Positions 23,811-36,312 of a stretch of DNA of 64,000 nucleotides are shown here, in pieces. Every line of letters begins with the position of its first letter. The first letter of the stretch is position 1. The stretch comes from Stenocarpella maydis (Eukaryota > Ascomycota > Sordariomycetes > Diaporthales > Diaporthaceae), in assembly GCA_002270565.1 (NCBI GenBank), contig NQMI01000017.1:258150-322149 (forward strand), in the 5' to 3' direction. The position numbers and the translations under genes were made by a program. The notes beneath the pieces were generated by a model. It did not search any database, was not told the DNA's origin, and worked only from the letters and a program-made list of their open reading frames with translations.

Positions 23811-25304
23811 ATGGATGGAAATCCATACGTATGGCGTCCCCCGCGGACAAACTACTTGCCGCACAGGCAGACCGACGACCTGGACGAGCGCATAGTACAG
23901 GAATATACCCCACTGGATTCTGCGTCGGATGCCGAGAACGCCCTCTTCTTCACAAAGTGCAAGCGCGCTGCCGAGAAGTACAACATCACCCGGCCCAAGG
24001 GCCACATCGTCTCGTTCCATGTGAACCCCGAGATGGAAAAGCACCACTTCGGCCAGACACATCCCATGAAACCGTGGCGCCTGACCCTGGCCAAGAGCCT
24101 CATCATGTCCTATGGCATGAACTTTGCCATGGACAACTACGTCTCCAGGACCGCCACCTACGAAGAGCTCAACTCGTTCCACTCCTCCGACTACCTCGAC
24201 TTCCTCGCCACCGTCGCCCCGGAGCCAATACCAAAGGACATCGAGAACCCAGGCACAGAGCTCAAGTTCAACCTGGGAGGCTCAGATTGCCCCCTCTTTG
24301 AGGGCTTGTATGACTACTGCTCCATGTCGGCCGGCAGCTCAATGGACGCCGCCCGGAAGATATGCTCCGGCCAGTCGGACATCGCAATCGCGTGGGGCGG
24401 CGGCCTTCACCACGCCAAGAAGACCGAGGCATCAGGGTTCTGCTACATCAACGATATTGTCATTGCGATACTGCAGCTCCTGCGATGCTTCCCCCGGGTC
24501 CTATACATCGACATTGACGTGCACCACGGCGACGGTGTCGAGGAGGCATTCTTATCCACCGACCGGGTCATGACCGTGTCCTTCCACAAGTATGACCCTA
24601 CCAACTTCTTCCCCGGGACCGGTGCCCTCACCGACAACGGCCCCCAGAGCGAGCACAACCCCGGCGCGCACCACGCTCTCAACGTCCCTCTGCAGGACGG
24701 CGTCACCGACGAGCAGTACGGCGCCCTCTTCAGGCAGATCATCGGCGAGGTGATAGCCAAGTTCCGCCCCTCGGCCATCGCCCTGCAGTGCGGCGCAGAC
24801 TCGCTGGCCGGCGACCGGCTCGGCAAGTTCAACCTGCAGGTGCAGGGCCACGGCCAGTGCGTCGAGTTCTGCAAGCAGCAGAACATCCCCATGATCCTAT
24901 TTGGCGGCGGGGGATACACGCCGCGCAACGTGGCCCGCGCCTGGACACACGAGACCAGCATCGCTATCGACTCGGCGGGAAAGATCGACCCCATCCTCCC
25001 GCTGCACGCCCCCTGGCGCGAGCACTTCCGCCAGGACACGCTCTTCCCCACGCTCGAGCAGATCCTCGAGGTTCCTAAGCCGAACAAGAACTCGCCCAAG
25101 CGCCTGGAGGAGATCAAGATGCACATCAGCGAGCAGCTGCGCTTCGTCAACGCCGCCCCCAGCGTGCAGATGGCCACCATCCCCCCGGACCTGGGCGGAA
25201 TTAGGGACGACGTCGAGGCCAGGATCAAGGAGGAGACCGAGGAGAAGGATGATGAGATCAGGAGGTTAAGGGAGGAGGGAGTGGGCGTGCTGATGGAGTT
25301 CTGA
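23811..25304 (+). CDS. hos2: Class I histone deacetylase (Hos2-like)
   Basis: One exon, 497 aa, no introns. Starts MDGNPYVWRPPRTNYLPH. Seen: the class I deacetylase domain with WGGGLHHAKKTEASGFCYIN (paired catalytic His near residue 200), YIDIDVHHGDGVEEAF with zinc-binding Asp and His near 237, GADSLAGDRLG, and FGGGGYTPRNVAR. The C-terminal tail ends in acidic coiled-coil-like EEKDDEIRRLREEG. The phrases LGGSDCPLFEGLYDYCSM and INDIVIAILQLLRCFPRV fit Hos2 better than Rpd3, and the protein lacks the long C-terminal extension of filamentous fungal Rpd3. Known: a zinc-dependent deacetylase of the Set3 complex, acting in the nucleus; Hos2 orthologues affect conidiation and virulence in plant pathogens. 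Confidence 0.93.
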   Translation: MDGNPYVWRPPRTNYLPHRQTDDLDERIVQEYTPLDSASDAENALFFTKCKRAAEKYNITRPKGHIVSFHVNPEMEKHHFGQTHPMKPWRLTLAKSLIMSYGMNFAMDNYVSRTATYEELNSFHSSDYLDFLATVAPEPIPKDIENPGTELKFNLGGSDCPLFEGLYDYCSMSAGSSMDAARKICSGQSDIAIAWGGGLHHAKKTEASGFCYINDIVIAILQLLRCFPRVLYIDIDVHHGDGVEEAFLSTDRVMTVSFHKYDPTNFFPGTGALTDNGPQSEHNPGAHHALNVPLQDGVTDEQYGALFRQIIGEVIAKFRPSAIALQCGADSLAGDRLGKFNLQVQGHGQCVEFCKQQNIPMILFGGGGYTPRNVARAWTHETSIAIDSAGKIDPILPLHAPWREHFRQDTLFPTLEQILEVPKPNKNSPKRLEEIKMHISEQLRFVNAAPSVQMATIPPDLGGIRDDVEARIKEETEEKDDEIRRLREEGVGVLMEF

Positions 25305-25375
25305 TGAGCGGGAGGTCGGGGCGCCTGCTTGGAAATAAATGGTCGGGGCGCTGCTCATGTACCCAAGACCTACAT

Positions 25376-25431
<56 letters not shown>

Positions 25432-25961
25432 CCCCAAAAAAAACCACATCATGCACTGATGAAATGGCATGGTTTCCCCATGCAGATACAATAGTATCAT
25501 CCCGGGCATGGAATGCGCCGAAACTTAGGAGTACTCGAGAATTATCACTGATTCTGGATCCCGCACGGCTGCCATGCGCGAAAATGATGCCCTGGAGATA
25601 TTTATTCTCCTCATGCTATCGCATCATCGAAGGCGACATGTACTGACATGGGCCCAAATCTCCACCACGGTGTTCTGTGATGCCGGATCTTATTGATACA
25701 GGCTGAGTCAGAGAAACATCACATCCGCTCCCAACTAAGCTCACCGTGCGCGCCTATTAGGGTGGACGTGTCACACAATGGCCCTCAGGTATAAGGATGT
25801 CCGTGCTTCCGTATTTGGGTAACTTTTGTCTGTGCTGTGCCTGGGCTAATTTAACGTCAAAAAAAATCACCAACGATGGCAAGTATTTTAAGCATCCAAC
25901 GGTATTTATAAGACTAAAAAAAGAGAGCACAGACAAGATGATTTTCTCATATATATATGTA
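25305..25961. other. Convergent 3' region of hos2 and the MFS gene, with T34/A20 tract
   Basis: 657 bp between two stop codons. At 25378-25411 are 34 consecutive T, directly followed by 20 A (25412-25431), then CCCC and more A. The T/A tract starts 74 nt after the hos2 stop. No gene seen. Confidence 0.85.
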
Positions 25962-27818
25962 TCAGTTGTGCATCCCAAACGCCCTCTCCGCCTCCAGCTC
26001 GATCATCTTCCTCTTCAAGTACCTGGCCTGGTAGCCCACGTACGAGACCATACTGACCCCTACGACTAGCCCTAGCGATAGTAGCATGAGGTTGACTGGT
26101 ACCGGGTCCCCCCCAAACGTCGAGTGGAGCAGGTAGTCCAGGCCAGATTGCGAGAAGTTGAAAAGGCCCGACAGGCAGATGATGGTCCCGTAGACGGTGC
26201 CGAAGGTCTTGAACCCAAAGACCTTTGCGCTATAGTCGGAGACGGCGGTGTAGTAGAATGGCCTGTAGAGGACAAAGAGGATGATGTTGGTGTAGGCGGC
26301 CCACATTTCCGGGATCACCCCAAAGACACCGATGGCGGTGGTTACGGTGACGAGCCAGAAGAGGACCGTGACGGTGGAGACGTGGTCGAGGAGCAGGCCG
26401 ATGAAGGGGATGGAAAGGATGCCTCCTATTGGCAGTGCGAGGTCGAAGAACTCGTTAACCTGGACGGCCAACTCGTGGTCGTGCAGAAGGGCTTCGTACT
26501 GTGGCCGGATGGTTGCCACGAAATAGTTGATTCTTGTCATTTGGATCACTGTGAGGATAGTCAGTGGGGACGGCCCCGCGTTTGAGAATTGGGATGGGTT
26601 GGGATAATAGATGCATTACCAGTAAATGCGCAAATCGAAATAAACCACGGCGACCTGATCTGCTGCCAGGCCGTGTAAGGATGCATGACGCCCCATACAC
26701 CGGAGATGTCGTTCTTCTCCTCTTCCTTTTGCTGCTGCTTGTCCGCCTTCACGGAACCGAGGAGTTCTTCAAGATCCGCAGCCATGGCATCCCTATGATC
26801 TATTCTCTCCTGCTCCAGGAGCGCCGTGTTCTCGTCCACCTGGTCTTCACGCCTAGGCAGGGGCTGCTCGACCTGCTCGATCATCTCACCAATCGTCTTG
26901 TACGAGTGCTTTGGTAGCAGAATGAGCTGTAGCAGGGCAATGGCGAGCGGCACAACAAGGTAAACAAGGAAGAACTTGTCGTGGCCAAAAGACCCGCCGG
27001 TCTTCTCGAATATCACGCGGTACACCAGGAACAAGGCGCTCGAAGCATCAAAGGCACCGGTGAGGAGGGCAAGAATGAGCCCGGAGTGCTTTGGGAAGGC
27101 ATTAGAAAGCTGGAATGACGAGATGTACGTGAAGGGGCCGCCGAGGGCCAGGAACAGGTAGCCAACCAGGAGGCCATCGAAGGGCAGGGACTCCTCGAAT
27201 GCCATGGAAAGGGACCCGAGGGCCAAGAACAGGGAGCCGCAGAGGCCACACACGCGAGGGCCGAAATGGTCCAGGATGGTGCCGATGGGAAGAGCAGCAA
27301 CATTGGTCGACACGGCGGCGACCGTGAACATGAGATTCAAGCGGATCTCAACACAGGTGTCGACGTCCTCGGGGCTGGCGCTGGGGTCGTCAGCGCCGCA
27401 GACATCCTGATAAGCCCTTTCCTTCTTGAGGACGGGCTTGAGGGCTGCATATCCAAAGACTATGCCTGCTGCGAAGAAACAGTAGACGACTGTGGCAAGC
27501 ACCTGCACTGTGTGTATGGTACAAATCCCGAGGTCAGTGGCAGCTGTGGCTGGTCCCTGCACCGAGTTGGGGAAGGGAGGGCGGTGGTACATGTACAACC
27601 GGGGGGCTCTCCGACTTACAAACTCTCTTCCACTTTGGGACCTCGAATGCACCGACAGACTCAAGGTACCCGGGCTGGGTCGTAAGAGGGTCCCATGACT
27701 CTGGTAGGGGGTTGAAACTGAGGCGTCTGTCGCGGCTGCTGGGCGAGGGGGATCTCCGGTGGCCTTCAAGGGACAAATGGGAGAAGGACTCGAGCGACGA
27801 TACACGGTTCAGGGACAT
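25962..27818 (-). CDS. fmp42: Major facilitator superfamily transporter (Fmp42-like)
   Basis: Three exons, 27818-27620, 27507-26620 and 26548-25962, give 557 aa. The joins restore KWKR-VLQVLATVVYCFFAAG and ICAFT-VIQMTRINYFV. Seen: a hydrophilic Ser/Arg-rich N-terminus of about 65 aa, then hydrophobic segments consistent with 12 helices split 6+6 by a long polar loop (residues about 255-345, with KADKQQQKEEEKND). Between helices 2 and 3 is ILDHFGPRVCG, an MFS loop motif; the second half has LLLDHVSTVT in the equivalent place. Known: the Fmp42 / SLC43-like branch holds putative amino-acid or small-solute carriers; the yeast protein was found in mitochondrial proteomes. Substrate is not predictable here. 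Confidence 0.85.
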
Positions 27819-28132
27819 TCTTGCGTGCAAGCCTGCCCTGAAGCAGGGTGTTGGGGTGGGAGGGGATTGAGATGAGGTCGTAGCGGAGGATGGGAAATAA
27901 CTGCGAAAAGAGAGCGAGATATATACGTCTGATAAACAGACCTGTATGTAGCCCGTCTCCTGCGGCTGTTCAGGAAAAAAAAGGGTGCAGGTGACCGTCC
28001 ACAGCGAGGTCCAGGTCTCCCAAGTCACGTAATATGTGGGGTACTGGGCCCATCTTTGCCCGCATTGATTGGGCAATTGGCCCCATGACTGCTCGCTTGA
28101 CACTGTAAGTCGGGAAGGCTAGTACATGGATC

Positions 28133-28172
28133 GACATGCAGACATGCAGACATGCAGACATGCAGACATGCA
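28133..28172. repeat. 8-bp tandem repeat (GACATGCA) x5
   Basis: Five exact copies of GACATGCA, followed after a short CT-rich spacer by the CGT trinucleotide repeat at 28183. Confidence 0.95.
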
Positions 28173-28182
28173 GCCTCCTCCT

Positions 28183-28205
28183 CGTCGTCGTCGTCGTCGT
28201 CGTCG
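28183..28205. repeat. CGT microsatellite
   Basis: Seven CGT units plus CG upstream of the MFS gene. Confidence 0.95.
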
Positions 28206-31156
28206 CTCTTAAAAGGTCCGACGCTAGACAAAGACAACAGACCAAACCCTCAATTTAGAGGTGTTTCTTTTCTCGCTACTATTCAGAGACGATGATAGAC
28301 GGTGGAGTTGGCTTCGACAATATTCAGCCGCTCTCAGGTCATGAACCTGCACGCATCCAACAAACATCACATATCAACTGCTTCTCGTTTTACCAGGCAA
28401 AGCATATAACCTCCTCCTGCGACCTCGATCCGGAAATGCAGAGTCTGGAATTCCAGTACCCCACCTGCAGGAGGAGGTGAAGAAGAAAAATTTGCATGTT
28501 ACAGATGCAACATTTGCTAGACCATTGTTCCTTCGCCCGTTGGATTTCCCCCCCCCCCTTCCCACCACCCTCCCTGGTTAGCGGCCCAACATGGCTCGAG
28601 CATGGCAATCATTTCTCTGCTTCAAAACAGGATTCGGCCGACACCGCGGCGACCTCCGCAGATAAAACGTTGAAGATTTCCGCACTCGCGGCGGAGCAGG
28701 ATTTCACCAACATACTGCACCTTCTTGTCGCCACAACTCCGACGGAAAGCGGAGTGGACTCATACAACTCCCAGGCCCCTCAATGCCTGCTCGGCGTGCA
28801 CAAGAGGTCCCGCAGCTGGCTGGTGGTCTTGGCGCGGGGTTGCAGCACACTCTGCTCGCCCCAGCCGTAACGGTCTGCAGGTGGCTTGTTCCGCGGTAAT
28901 TGTCCCAGGTCACGAGAGCTACTAGGCCTCAGCGCTGGAAGACCTGTGGTCATTATACGTTACGTTTGGCATGGGGAAGCGACGGCACCTAATTATTACC
29001 CCTACCATCCCATCTGGCGATCAGCCGGACCGATCCGCAGCCCACTCGAAACCTGGCCGATTACCTCGTGGCACAGAGGCAAGGCATGACACAAATGGTG
29101 ATGACTACCGTCGGTGTCCACACTGCGAGGCTTACCGATAGCATGTTGGGCGACCGGTTTCCATGCTGTGGACGTGCTGCTCCTGCGGGCTCGGGTGCCC
29201 CAGGACCAGCCGCAAGGCCGGTAGATGTTCATGAGGACGCTGCAGTACAGCAATGAAAGCGCTGTGCTTGCTACTGATCCAGTTCATGACAATCATGGTT
29301 CTGCCGAGGCGAGTCTTGACTGCCCAGGTGTATCGACAGGCGAGTTGTCATCCTGGCATGGCGCGACTCAACAGAGAACCCCAACCTGTTCCAAATGATA
29401 TCCACGCCTTGGACTTGGACCAGCTTACTTCTAGATGGGACGCATTCTAGGAATTCAGCATTGACCAGGGCCACTGGCTTGTCAGGATTCAACGAGGGCT
29501 CCCATTCCGGTGTGCTTATCATCTCTCACCCCTCCCCCCCCCCCGAGTGAACTCGACCCGTGCTCTACAAAAGTATCGCGCAGGCCTGGCACTTGCTCTC
29601 GGGATACTGTTCTGGTCTCTGATGCTGGAGACTGTCGCAAGCTGTGCCATATACCAACTTGTTCCCGCATCCAGGCCGGGCCGCCTCCTCTCCCGGCCCA
29701 AGCCACACGGGCTGGAAAGCACCCGGTGATGGAAAGCGGCTGCATTGCACAGTGGGCCGAGCATGCGGCCCCCAGACCCCAGCCTCGGGCGGGTGGTCCC
29801 AGGATAAACCAATCCTCAGACAAGCGGGCCGTTGACGTGGTGCTTTGATATCCAGCCTGGAACTGGCAGTCTTGACACGACCGCCGGTTAATAATGCCCC
29901 CCACGGATTCCCAGACGAGACACCTAGAACCTCACAGTCTGCTGGGAAGCCATGATTCTTCAACTGGGCGTGGCCCAGGCTCCTGTTGTCTCGCTCTCTT
30001 GGAGGCGGGGTTTTATGAGTGCGGTGGTCACCGGCCCCGACTTTGGGCATTTGGGCTCCAGCAGGGGTAATCACAGTACCAAGGAATTGGCGGCGGCTAG
30101 ATTACCCCCGTACACTATTCCATTTGGTGCGCCCTCAGCCGGGCTCTCTGTCTGGGCATGACGGATTATCGACTCAGTATCCGTACCGAGCACACTACGG
30201 AGCATACTACCTAGGTCCTACCTGGGTCCTACCTAGGTATGTACATGATTGCTGGGCCAGACACTGGGCCACCAGAGCCATCAGCCTCTCGGCACTGCGG
30301 CTCAGGAGATTGACAGCCGACAAGGTTGCGTGGGCGCTTGCAAGAAATGACACTCGAGGAGCTCCGCAGGCTGTTATTTGCTACGCCATCTGGTGTAAGC
30401 GCCCGGCGCCCGGCACCAATCATCAAACCAGGCCCGCGATGTTCCTTGGCGGGGCCCAATCGAGGCAGCACTTACGGGGACGACGGCCATGCTGCCATGG
30501 CGCGCATTCGCCCCTCCATCCCCACCCCACCCGGCCTACTTCTCCGCGAGCCCACCACGACCCTCACCACTCGCCCAACGAGCCTGTCAAGGTGAGCCAG
30601 ACGCCGCCACCGCAGCCAGCACGCATCCCGTTCGTGCCCGTCCTTGTCCTTTCTGCAGCGTGCCTCTCTCGCCCTGTTCCTGGCCTGGCCTGGCCTGCAT
30701 GCGCGGGCACTCATCTTGACAGTCTGACTGGTTCTGTCCACACTCCGGTACTTGATAATGGCGTTTCACCACTGACATCCTGCCTCCTACGTCTGCTCGC
30801 CCATTGAAAACCCCCTCGGGTGTCTGAAACTCTGCCCTCTCCACGAGCACAAACTTGACCTTCTGTCTTGCACAAGACTGACCAGCCCAGTTTTTTCTCC
30901 GAGGGCCGGCCTGATATGCGGCCTCAGTAGCCACAGAGCGCCCCCACCAGCCAGCCCTGTCATCGACCGGTGACGACCGCGTACAGAGAGATACGCACAT
31001 TCCGCCTAGGAAGCTTCCTACACAGGCGCGACACTACCCCGTGCGCCGCGCATCATATCTCGGTGACGCGCTCCATAGCTGTGCACTTGCGCAGGCCCCC
31101 CGAGGCTCCTCCCAGGCGGCAGTACGCCCCAGGCTCCTCACGCCCCGCTGCCCACC

Positions 31157-34100
31157 ATGTCTGAACGAGGTCGCGGCATCCCAGAGGAGGAGATGTTCAT
31201 GAGCCGCCCAGCTCGGGGTGGCGGCGACAGCCCTACCATCGAACCCCTGAGGATCTTCAAACCTCAGAGCCCCAGGCCGGCCGCAGATAAGCAGACCGAC
31301 CACCGCTTCAAGTACCCCTACCCTGTTCCGACATCCTCTGCGGGCTCCAACTCCTCCTCGAAGCCAGCCTTCCCGTTGCCACCCGGCGCATCCAGCTCTG
31401 CCGCGCCTCTGCCCTACCCGGAAGAAGACGAAGACGACCGATTTACGTCCCAGCCTGCCCGTCCAGCCTATACCACCGACAGTCGCAAGTCCTCGGCTGC
31501 CTCAGGAAGGCTGCCCGGCTCGGGAGGCACTTCGAGCCCCGCGCCTGGGAGCTACAACGACATCTCGCCCCGGTTCAACCTCAGTCCTGTGGGCGACAAC
31601 CGTCCCGGGCTGGCAGAGAGAAGGGGCACAGTTCCTAAGCCCATCACGAGCCCTACGAGCCCCGGGGCCGACAAGGACGAGCTGTTCGCAAAACCTATCA
31701 AGAACCAGCAGAAGGTATCCTCGACGTGGCAGAACAAGCCATACTACCCACCGCCCGAGAGCACCGCCTCGTCTGGCTCAGGTTCGAGCTCCCACGCCGC
31801 AAATGCCAGTGCGAGTTTCCAGCGCCAGGATCCGAACCACCTGGCCATGCCGTCTGATGGGATGAACCGCTTCCCGTCTACTGCCTCGAACTCCACCACC
31901 AAGGCCAGCAGGGGCTCGCCCCCCCCTCCTGAGACCCCCATCGTCGAGCCAGGGAATATACCAGGCGGTGGTATCGAAGCCCGGTATGCGGCCGCCGGCA
32001 TATCTGGTACGGCGACCTTGAGCGCCCTGCAGGCGCAACAGGCGCAGAGTGCTGCAGCTTCGCAGCGCCTGGCCCAGTATGGCGGCCAGCAGCCACAGCA
32101 GCCACAGCCCACACGGCCCTGGACTCCCACCGACCACCAGAATACCCACGATGCCCCAACCGTATACCAAGGATCTGCTCCGGTGGGCAGTCCACCCCAG
32201 GCCACTCACCCTGCCCAGCCTCGCCCCAATGCCTCGGGCGACAGGCCGGCGCTCCAAGTGAGTGTGTTGGAGCAGGACTTTCAGCGCATGCAGGCGTCGA
32301 CACCGCCTCCTGCGTACACCAGTGTGAGCCAAGGCGGGCCATCTGGCTACCCAGCCGAAAAGCAGAGGCCCGCGGCTGGGAGACAAAGCAGTGCGAGCTC
32401 TGCCACAGCTGCACCTCAGCAGCCAGCAGCCGCCGCTTCAGTTCCAGCCGCGAGCGCTTCCGCCGGCCCAAATGATAGACAGAAGCCCAGCATTTCGACT
32501 ACGTCTGTCGCCGCCGCCGGACTGGCTTCTCCCGTTACGGCGCCACACAATGCGAACCACCCAGCTTTCGCGAATGACCCGAGGCCGGCAAGCGCGCAGA
32601 ACGGCCACCCTGCCTTGCAGCACACGCCCTCCGTGCTGACACAAGCGCAGTCGCCTCCTCCGCTGCCAGAGGGTTGGATCGCGCACCTGGATCAAAACTC
32701 GGGCCAGTATTACTACATCCATCTGGCTACCCAGGCGACACAATGGGAATTCCCCAAAGGCCCAACCCCGCTGTCGCAAGACGTGGCGCCTCTTTCCCCC
32801 GTGGGCTCAACGTATGGCAACCCGCTGGCGTCCCCCTTCCTGGGTGGCAAGCAGTCTCTGGCCTCCCCTGGCCTGTATCCTCCGTCCACTCCGGGTTATG
32901 CCGAGAGCATCATGAGTGTTGCAACGGCTACGCCGTCGGCGGCAGGCTTCTCAGGGCCGCCGCCCAGCGCTGGTGTGGATATGTACAAGATTGCACCGAC
33001 AAATAATGTTTACTTTGGACCCTATCTCCGGTATACCAACATGGACGTTGAAAGAGGACACTGGCTTGGTAGCATCATGATTATCACAGACGCCCCACAA
33101 CCTCCCACGATCCACCTGCATCTGAGCGTCGACCTTTCACCGAATCCACGGCAGCTGATCCCACAGTCCATATACACACACCAGCGTTGGTCCTTCTACA
33201 AGTACGAAATTGACATACCGATGGGCGAAGGCGGCTCCGCACGATGGACATACGCAATCACATCGCACCTGGGATGTACGAGATATGAGTTTGTCGTCGC
33301 TGGCCGGCATGAGAACGGCTGGCGATTTATCGCTCACTCGGGCAACGACTTTGCCGTGAGCACGTCGCAGAACGAGCGGGCTAGGCTTGGCGGCGCGGGC
33401 CTCATGTGGAAGGACGTGCTGCAGAAAAATGTCGAATGCGGCGGTTTCCATGTCCAGCTCGGGCTTGGCGACCAGATTTACGGGGATCGTCTGTGGAAAG
33501 AAGTGCCTCTGCTCAAGCAGTGGCTGTCCATGCAGGGCAGGGAAAACCGCAAGAATGCGCAGTGGACCGCGCGGCACGAAGAAGATGTCTCGCACGCGTA
33601 CTTCCACTACTACACTAGCCACTTCGACCAGCCTTTCCTTCGTGAGGCGTTTGCGCAAATTCCTCACATCCTGCAGATTGACGACCACGACATGTAAGTA
33701 CCCACCACGCTCGATTGGCTCGGAGGCTCCCTAACTGGACACAGCTTCGATGGATTCGGCTCCTATCCCGCATACATGCAGCAGTCGGCTATTTTCAAGA
33801 ACATCGGGCGGATAGCCATTGAGATGTATCTGCTGTTCCAGCATCACACCACCATCGAGATACTCCGCAACGTCAATCATGACCTGGACCTCTTCACCAT
33901 CACGGGTACTGGATGGCATTTTGTCAAGTATCTCGGCCCGTCTGTGGTGGTGGTAGGACCGGATCTGCGGTCGGAACGGAACCAGAATCGCGTCATGGCC
34001 GGTCCCACATACCAGGGGATATTCCCCAAGGTGGCTATGCTACCACCATCCGTACAGCATTGCATCTGGATGCTCTCGGTCCCAGTCATTTACCCCCGGC

Positions 34101-35026
34101 TTGACACGGTCGAGACACTGGCAAACACATTCGCCACGGGCAAGAAGGCAGTCAACTCAACGTACAACCTTCTCGGCAAGGCAACTTCATCCGTCGCGGG
34201 CATTATTGGTGGCAAAGAGGTCGTGTCTCAGGGTTTCACACAGGTGAAGAAGGCGGTCGGCAAGACTGGCCTAATGGGTAATGTGCTGAACCAATTTGGT
34301 GACTTCGAAATCGCCGATGAGCTCAGGGACCTGTGGACCCATGAATCCAAGGACCTCGAGAGGACGTACTTCATAAGGACGCTGCAAGGGATCTCGCAGC
34401 AAAAGGGTATCAGGATGACATTCTTCTCTGGAGGTAAGATCATATTCTCCCGGGCGCACAAAAACCCCTCTCGTCGTTATATACTCACACCCAGCCCAGA
34501 CGTCAACTCAGCCGGCGCAGGCCTGGTGCACGACCCGTCGCACCCGTCCGACCATAAGACTATGTACCAGATCATCACGTCGCCCATCGTGGCGTCCCCC
34601 TCGAGCAACTACATCCTCAAGATGCTGCACAACAACAAGCTGCTGTACGTCCCCGCCAACGGGCACAAGTCGACGCACGAGGTGTCGGACACCAAGGAGG
34701 ACATGATGGAGATCTTCCACACGGACGCCTCGGGCGCCGCCCGCGAGCTCAAGAAGCTCATCGGCCGCCGCAACTATGCCGCCTGCGTCGTGTACGACCC
34801 GGACACGCTCAACGGCGGCGCGGGCGCGGCGGGCGCCAGTGGTGCAGCCAGCAACTACGCGCACAGCATCGCCGGCAGCGGCTCCGGCGGCAGCGCGGGC
34901 GGGTCCTCGGCCGGCCTCAGCAAGCTCAGCCTCGCCGTCGACTTTGTGGTGCAGGGCGACGGGCAGTTCACCACGCCGACCAAGTACGGCCCCGTCATCG
35001 TGCCACACCTCGAGTTTGGGCACTGA
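31157..35026 (+). CDS. WW-domain plus PhoD-like phosphatase protein
   Basis: Three exons, 31157-33693, 33745-34433 and 34500-35026, give 1250 aa. Splicing restores two metallophosphatase motifs: DDHD-IFDGFGSYP across intron 1 and FFSG-DVNSAGAG across intron 2; unspliced reading would break both. Domains: a disordered Pro/Ser/Gln/Ala-rich region (1-500); a WW domain near 503-535 (LPEGWIAHLDQNSGQYYYIH, second Trp in TQWEFP); then a PhoD-like phosphatase region from about 618 (YFGPYLRYTNMD) to about 1160, with a Gly/Ala/Ser-rich insert before LEFGH. Known: PhoD-family enzymes are calcium-dependent phosphodiesterases or monoesterases; the fungal cytosolic branch is uncharacterised. WW domains bind Pro-rich ligands, and the protein's own N-terminus is Pro-rich. 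No signal peptide is seen, so it is probably intracellular. Confidence 0.88.
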
Positions 35027-36312
35027 GCGTGTGATGCCTCGGCTCTTGTTTTTTTTTTTTTTTTTAAAAAAAAATGTTGCCATCGTTGGCATCTGATTGA
35101 ACGACGTAGCTCCTCTTCTGTGTGTCGTCATGGTACCCTTGTGTATTACCCCCTGTGGCAGCGAGTCCGTTCTACATCAACAGACGAGAGAGCCTTACAC
35201 GATGGACTACCTGACTGGGCTGGAGTTTGGACATTGGCTGGCCGTCTGACAGACAGACGATATGTGTCTGTTTTTCTTTTTATCCGTCCAACCTTTTCCT
35301 CTTATTTTGGTCTCACATGTTTTGACTACTTCCACTGCTTATGTGTCCGCAACGTATCCCCCCCCCCCAAAACCAAGCCAGGCGGTTAGACGACCTGTCC
35401 CTGATGATGATATTTCTGCATTTGGCTAGCATAAATACACTTTTTTCCCCCTGTTTTTTTTGTTCTTGTTTTAGACGTGGGATGATACGAGTTTCAATAA
35501 TGACCTAATAATGACCAAGGCAGCGGGCGAGCTCGTTTGATGTTTACGAGGGGGCCAAGGTATCTCGATCTGCCACGATCCCGATCTGTTTTAGTCGGAC
35601 CACTTTTTGGCTTGTTAAAGTTTAACGCTCGATCGGCGCTCGAGCGACTCGGGGCGCGCACATGCCCCGAATACAACGCCCGAACACACGCCCGAACACA
35701 CGCCCAGACAACACAAAGACACACAGACGCAAATACACACACAAAGGCGCGCGCGCTCGCGCAAAAGAGAATTTCATGTTGGCGTACAACTACACTTTGA
35801 TGCTCTCGGCATAGTCAACGCGAGTCTGGAAGAGCCGATTTATGTGGAGCAAGATATTGGATTAATACTATCTACAGTCCACACCGACCTTGTTGTGTCT
35901 GGACAGGCCCCATCTAGGCAGTAATCAAAAACCGAAAGCGCTTGGCAATCCGCACCGAGAGTGTGCGCCTTTCTCATCGTGATCCATGCATCATCCTTCT
36001 CGCCGGCTCCTCAGGCCGGCGAGAGGCAAAAAAGACATCCCCCAAGCGCAGACCAAGACTCAACTCGTCTCCTCGCAGTCAGACAGACTGTGGAGCGAGT
36101 AGAGGCAGAGAGAAGTGGGTAAAATGAAGGTAATGTAGGGGTATCCAAATAAACGTTGTACGTAGTAGTTCTGGTTCCGGCCCTGGAGAGCAAAAAGATA
36201 AGCGGAACGCTTTGGTAGAGAAGAAGGCTGCCTGTTGAGCAACCCGAAGACGGCGGTACCACCAAGGCGGCAGCCCGGGACATGGTGATTGCCATGAATC
36301 CTCGGCCCGGGC
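35027..36312. other. Convergent 3' intergenic region
   Basis: 1.3 kb between the WW-PhoD stop and the stop of the PX-like gene. Contains T17/A9 at 35049-35074 just 23 nt after the PhoD stop, and CACACA/ACGCCC low-complexity DNA at about 35680-35765. No gene seen. Confidence 0.7.

Larger units (their letters stand above)
27819..31156. other. Intergenic region between the MFS and WW-PhoD genes
   Basis: 3.3 kb without a supportable gene. Holds two simple repeats (28133-28172 and 28183-28205), a C-rich run near 28549, a C10 run near 29532, and TACCTAGGTA at 30230-30239. Several frames of 100-260 codons are open on both strands in this GC-rich DNA but show no family features. The last few hundred bases probably form the leader of the WW-PhoD gene. 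Confidence 0.6.

Noticed and set aside
30019..30807. 262-codon plus-strand frame
   Set aside because: Composition follows GC-rich intergenic DNA, overlapped by other frames on both strands, no motif or family resemblance; lies in the probable promoter/leader of the WW-PhoD gene.
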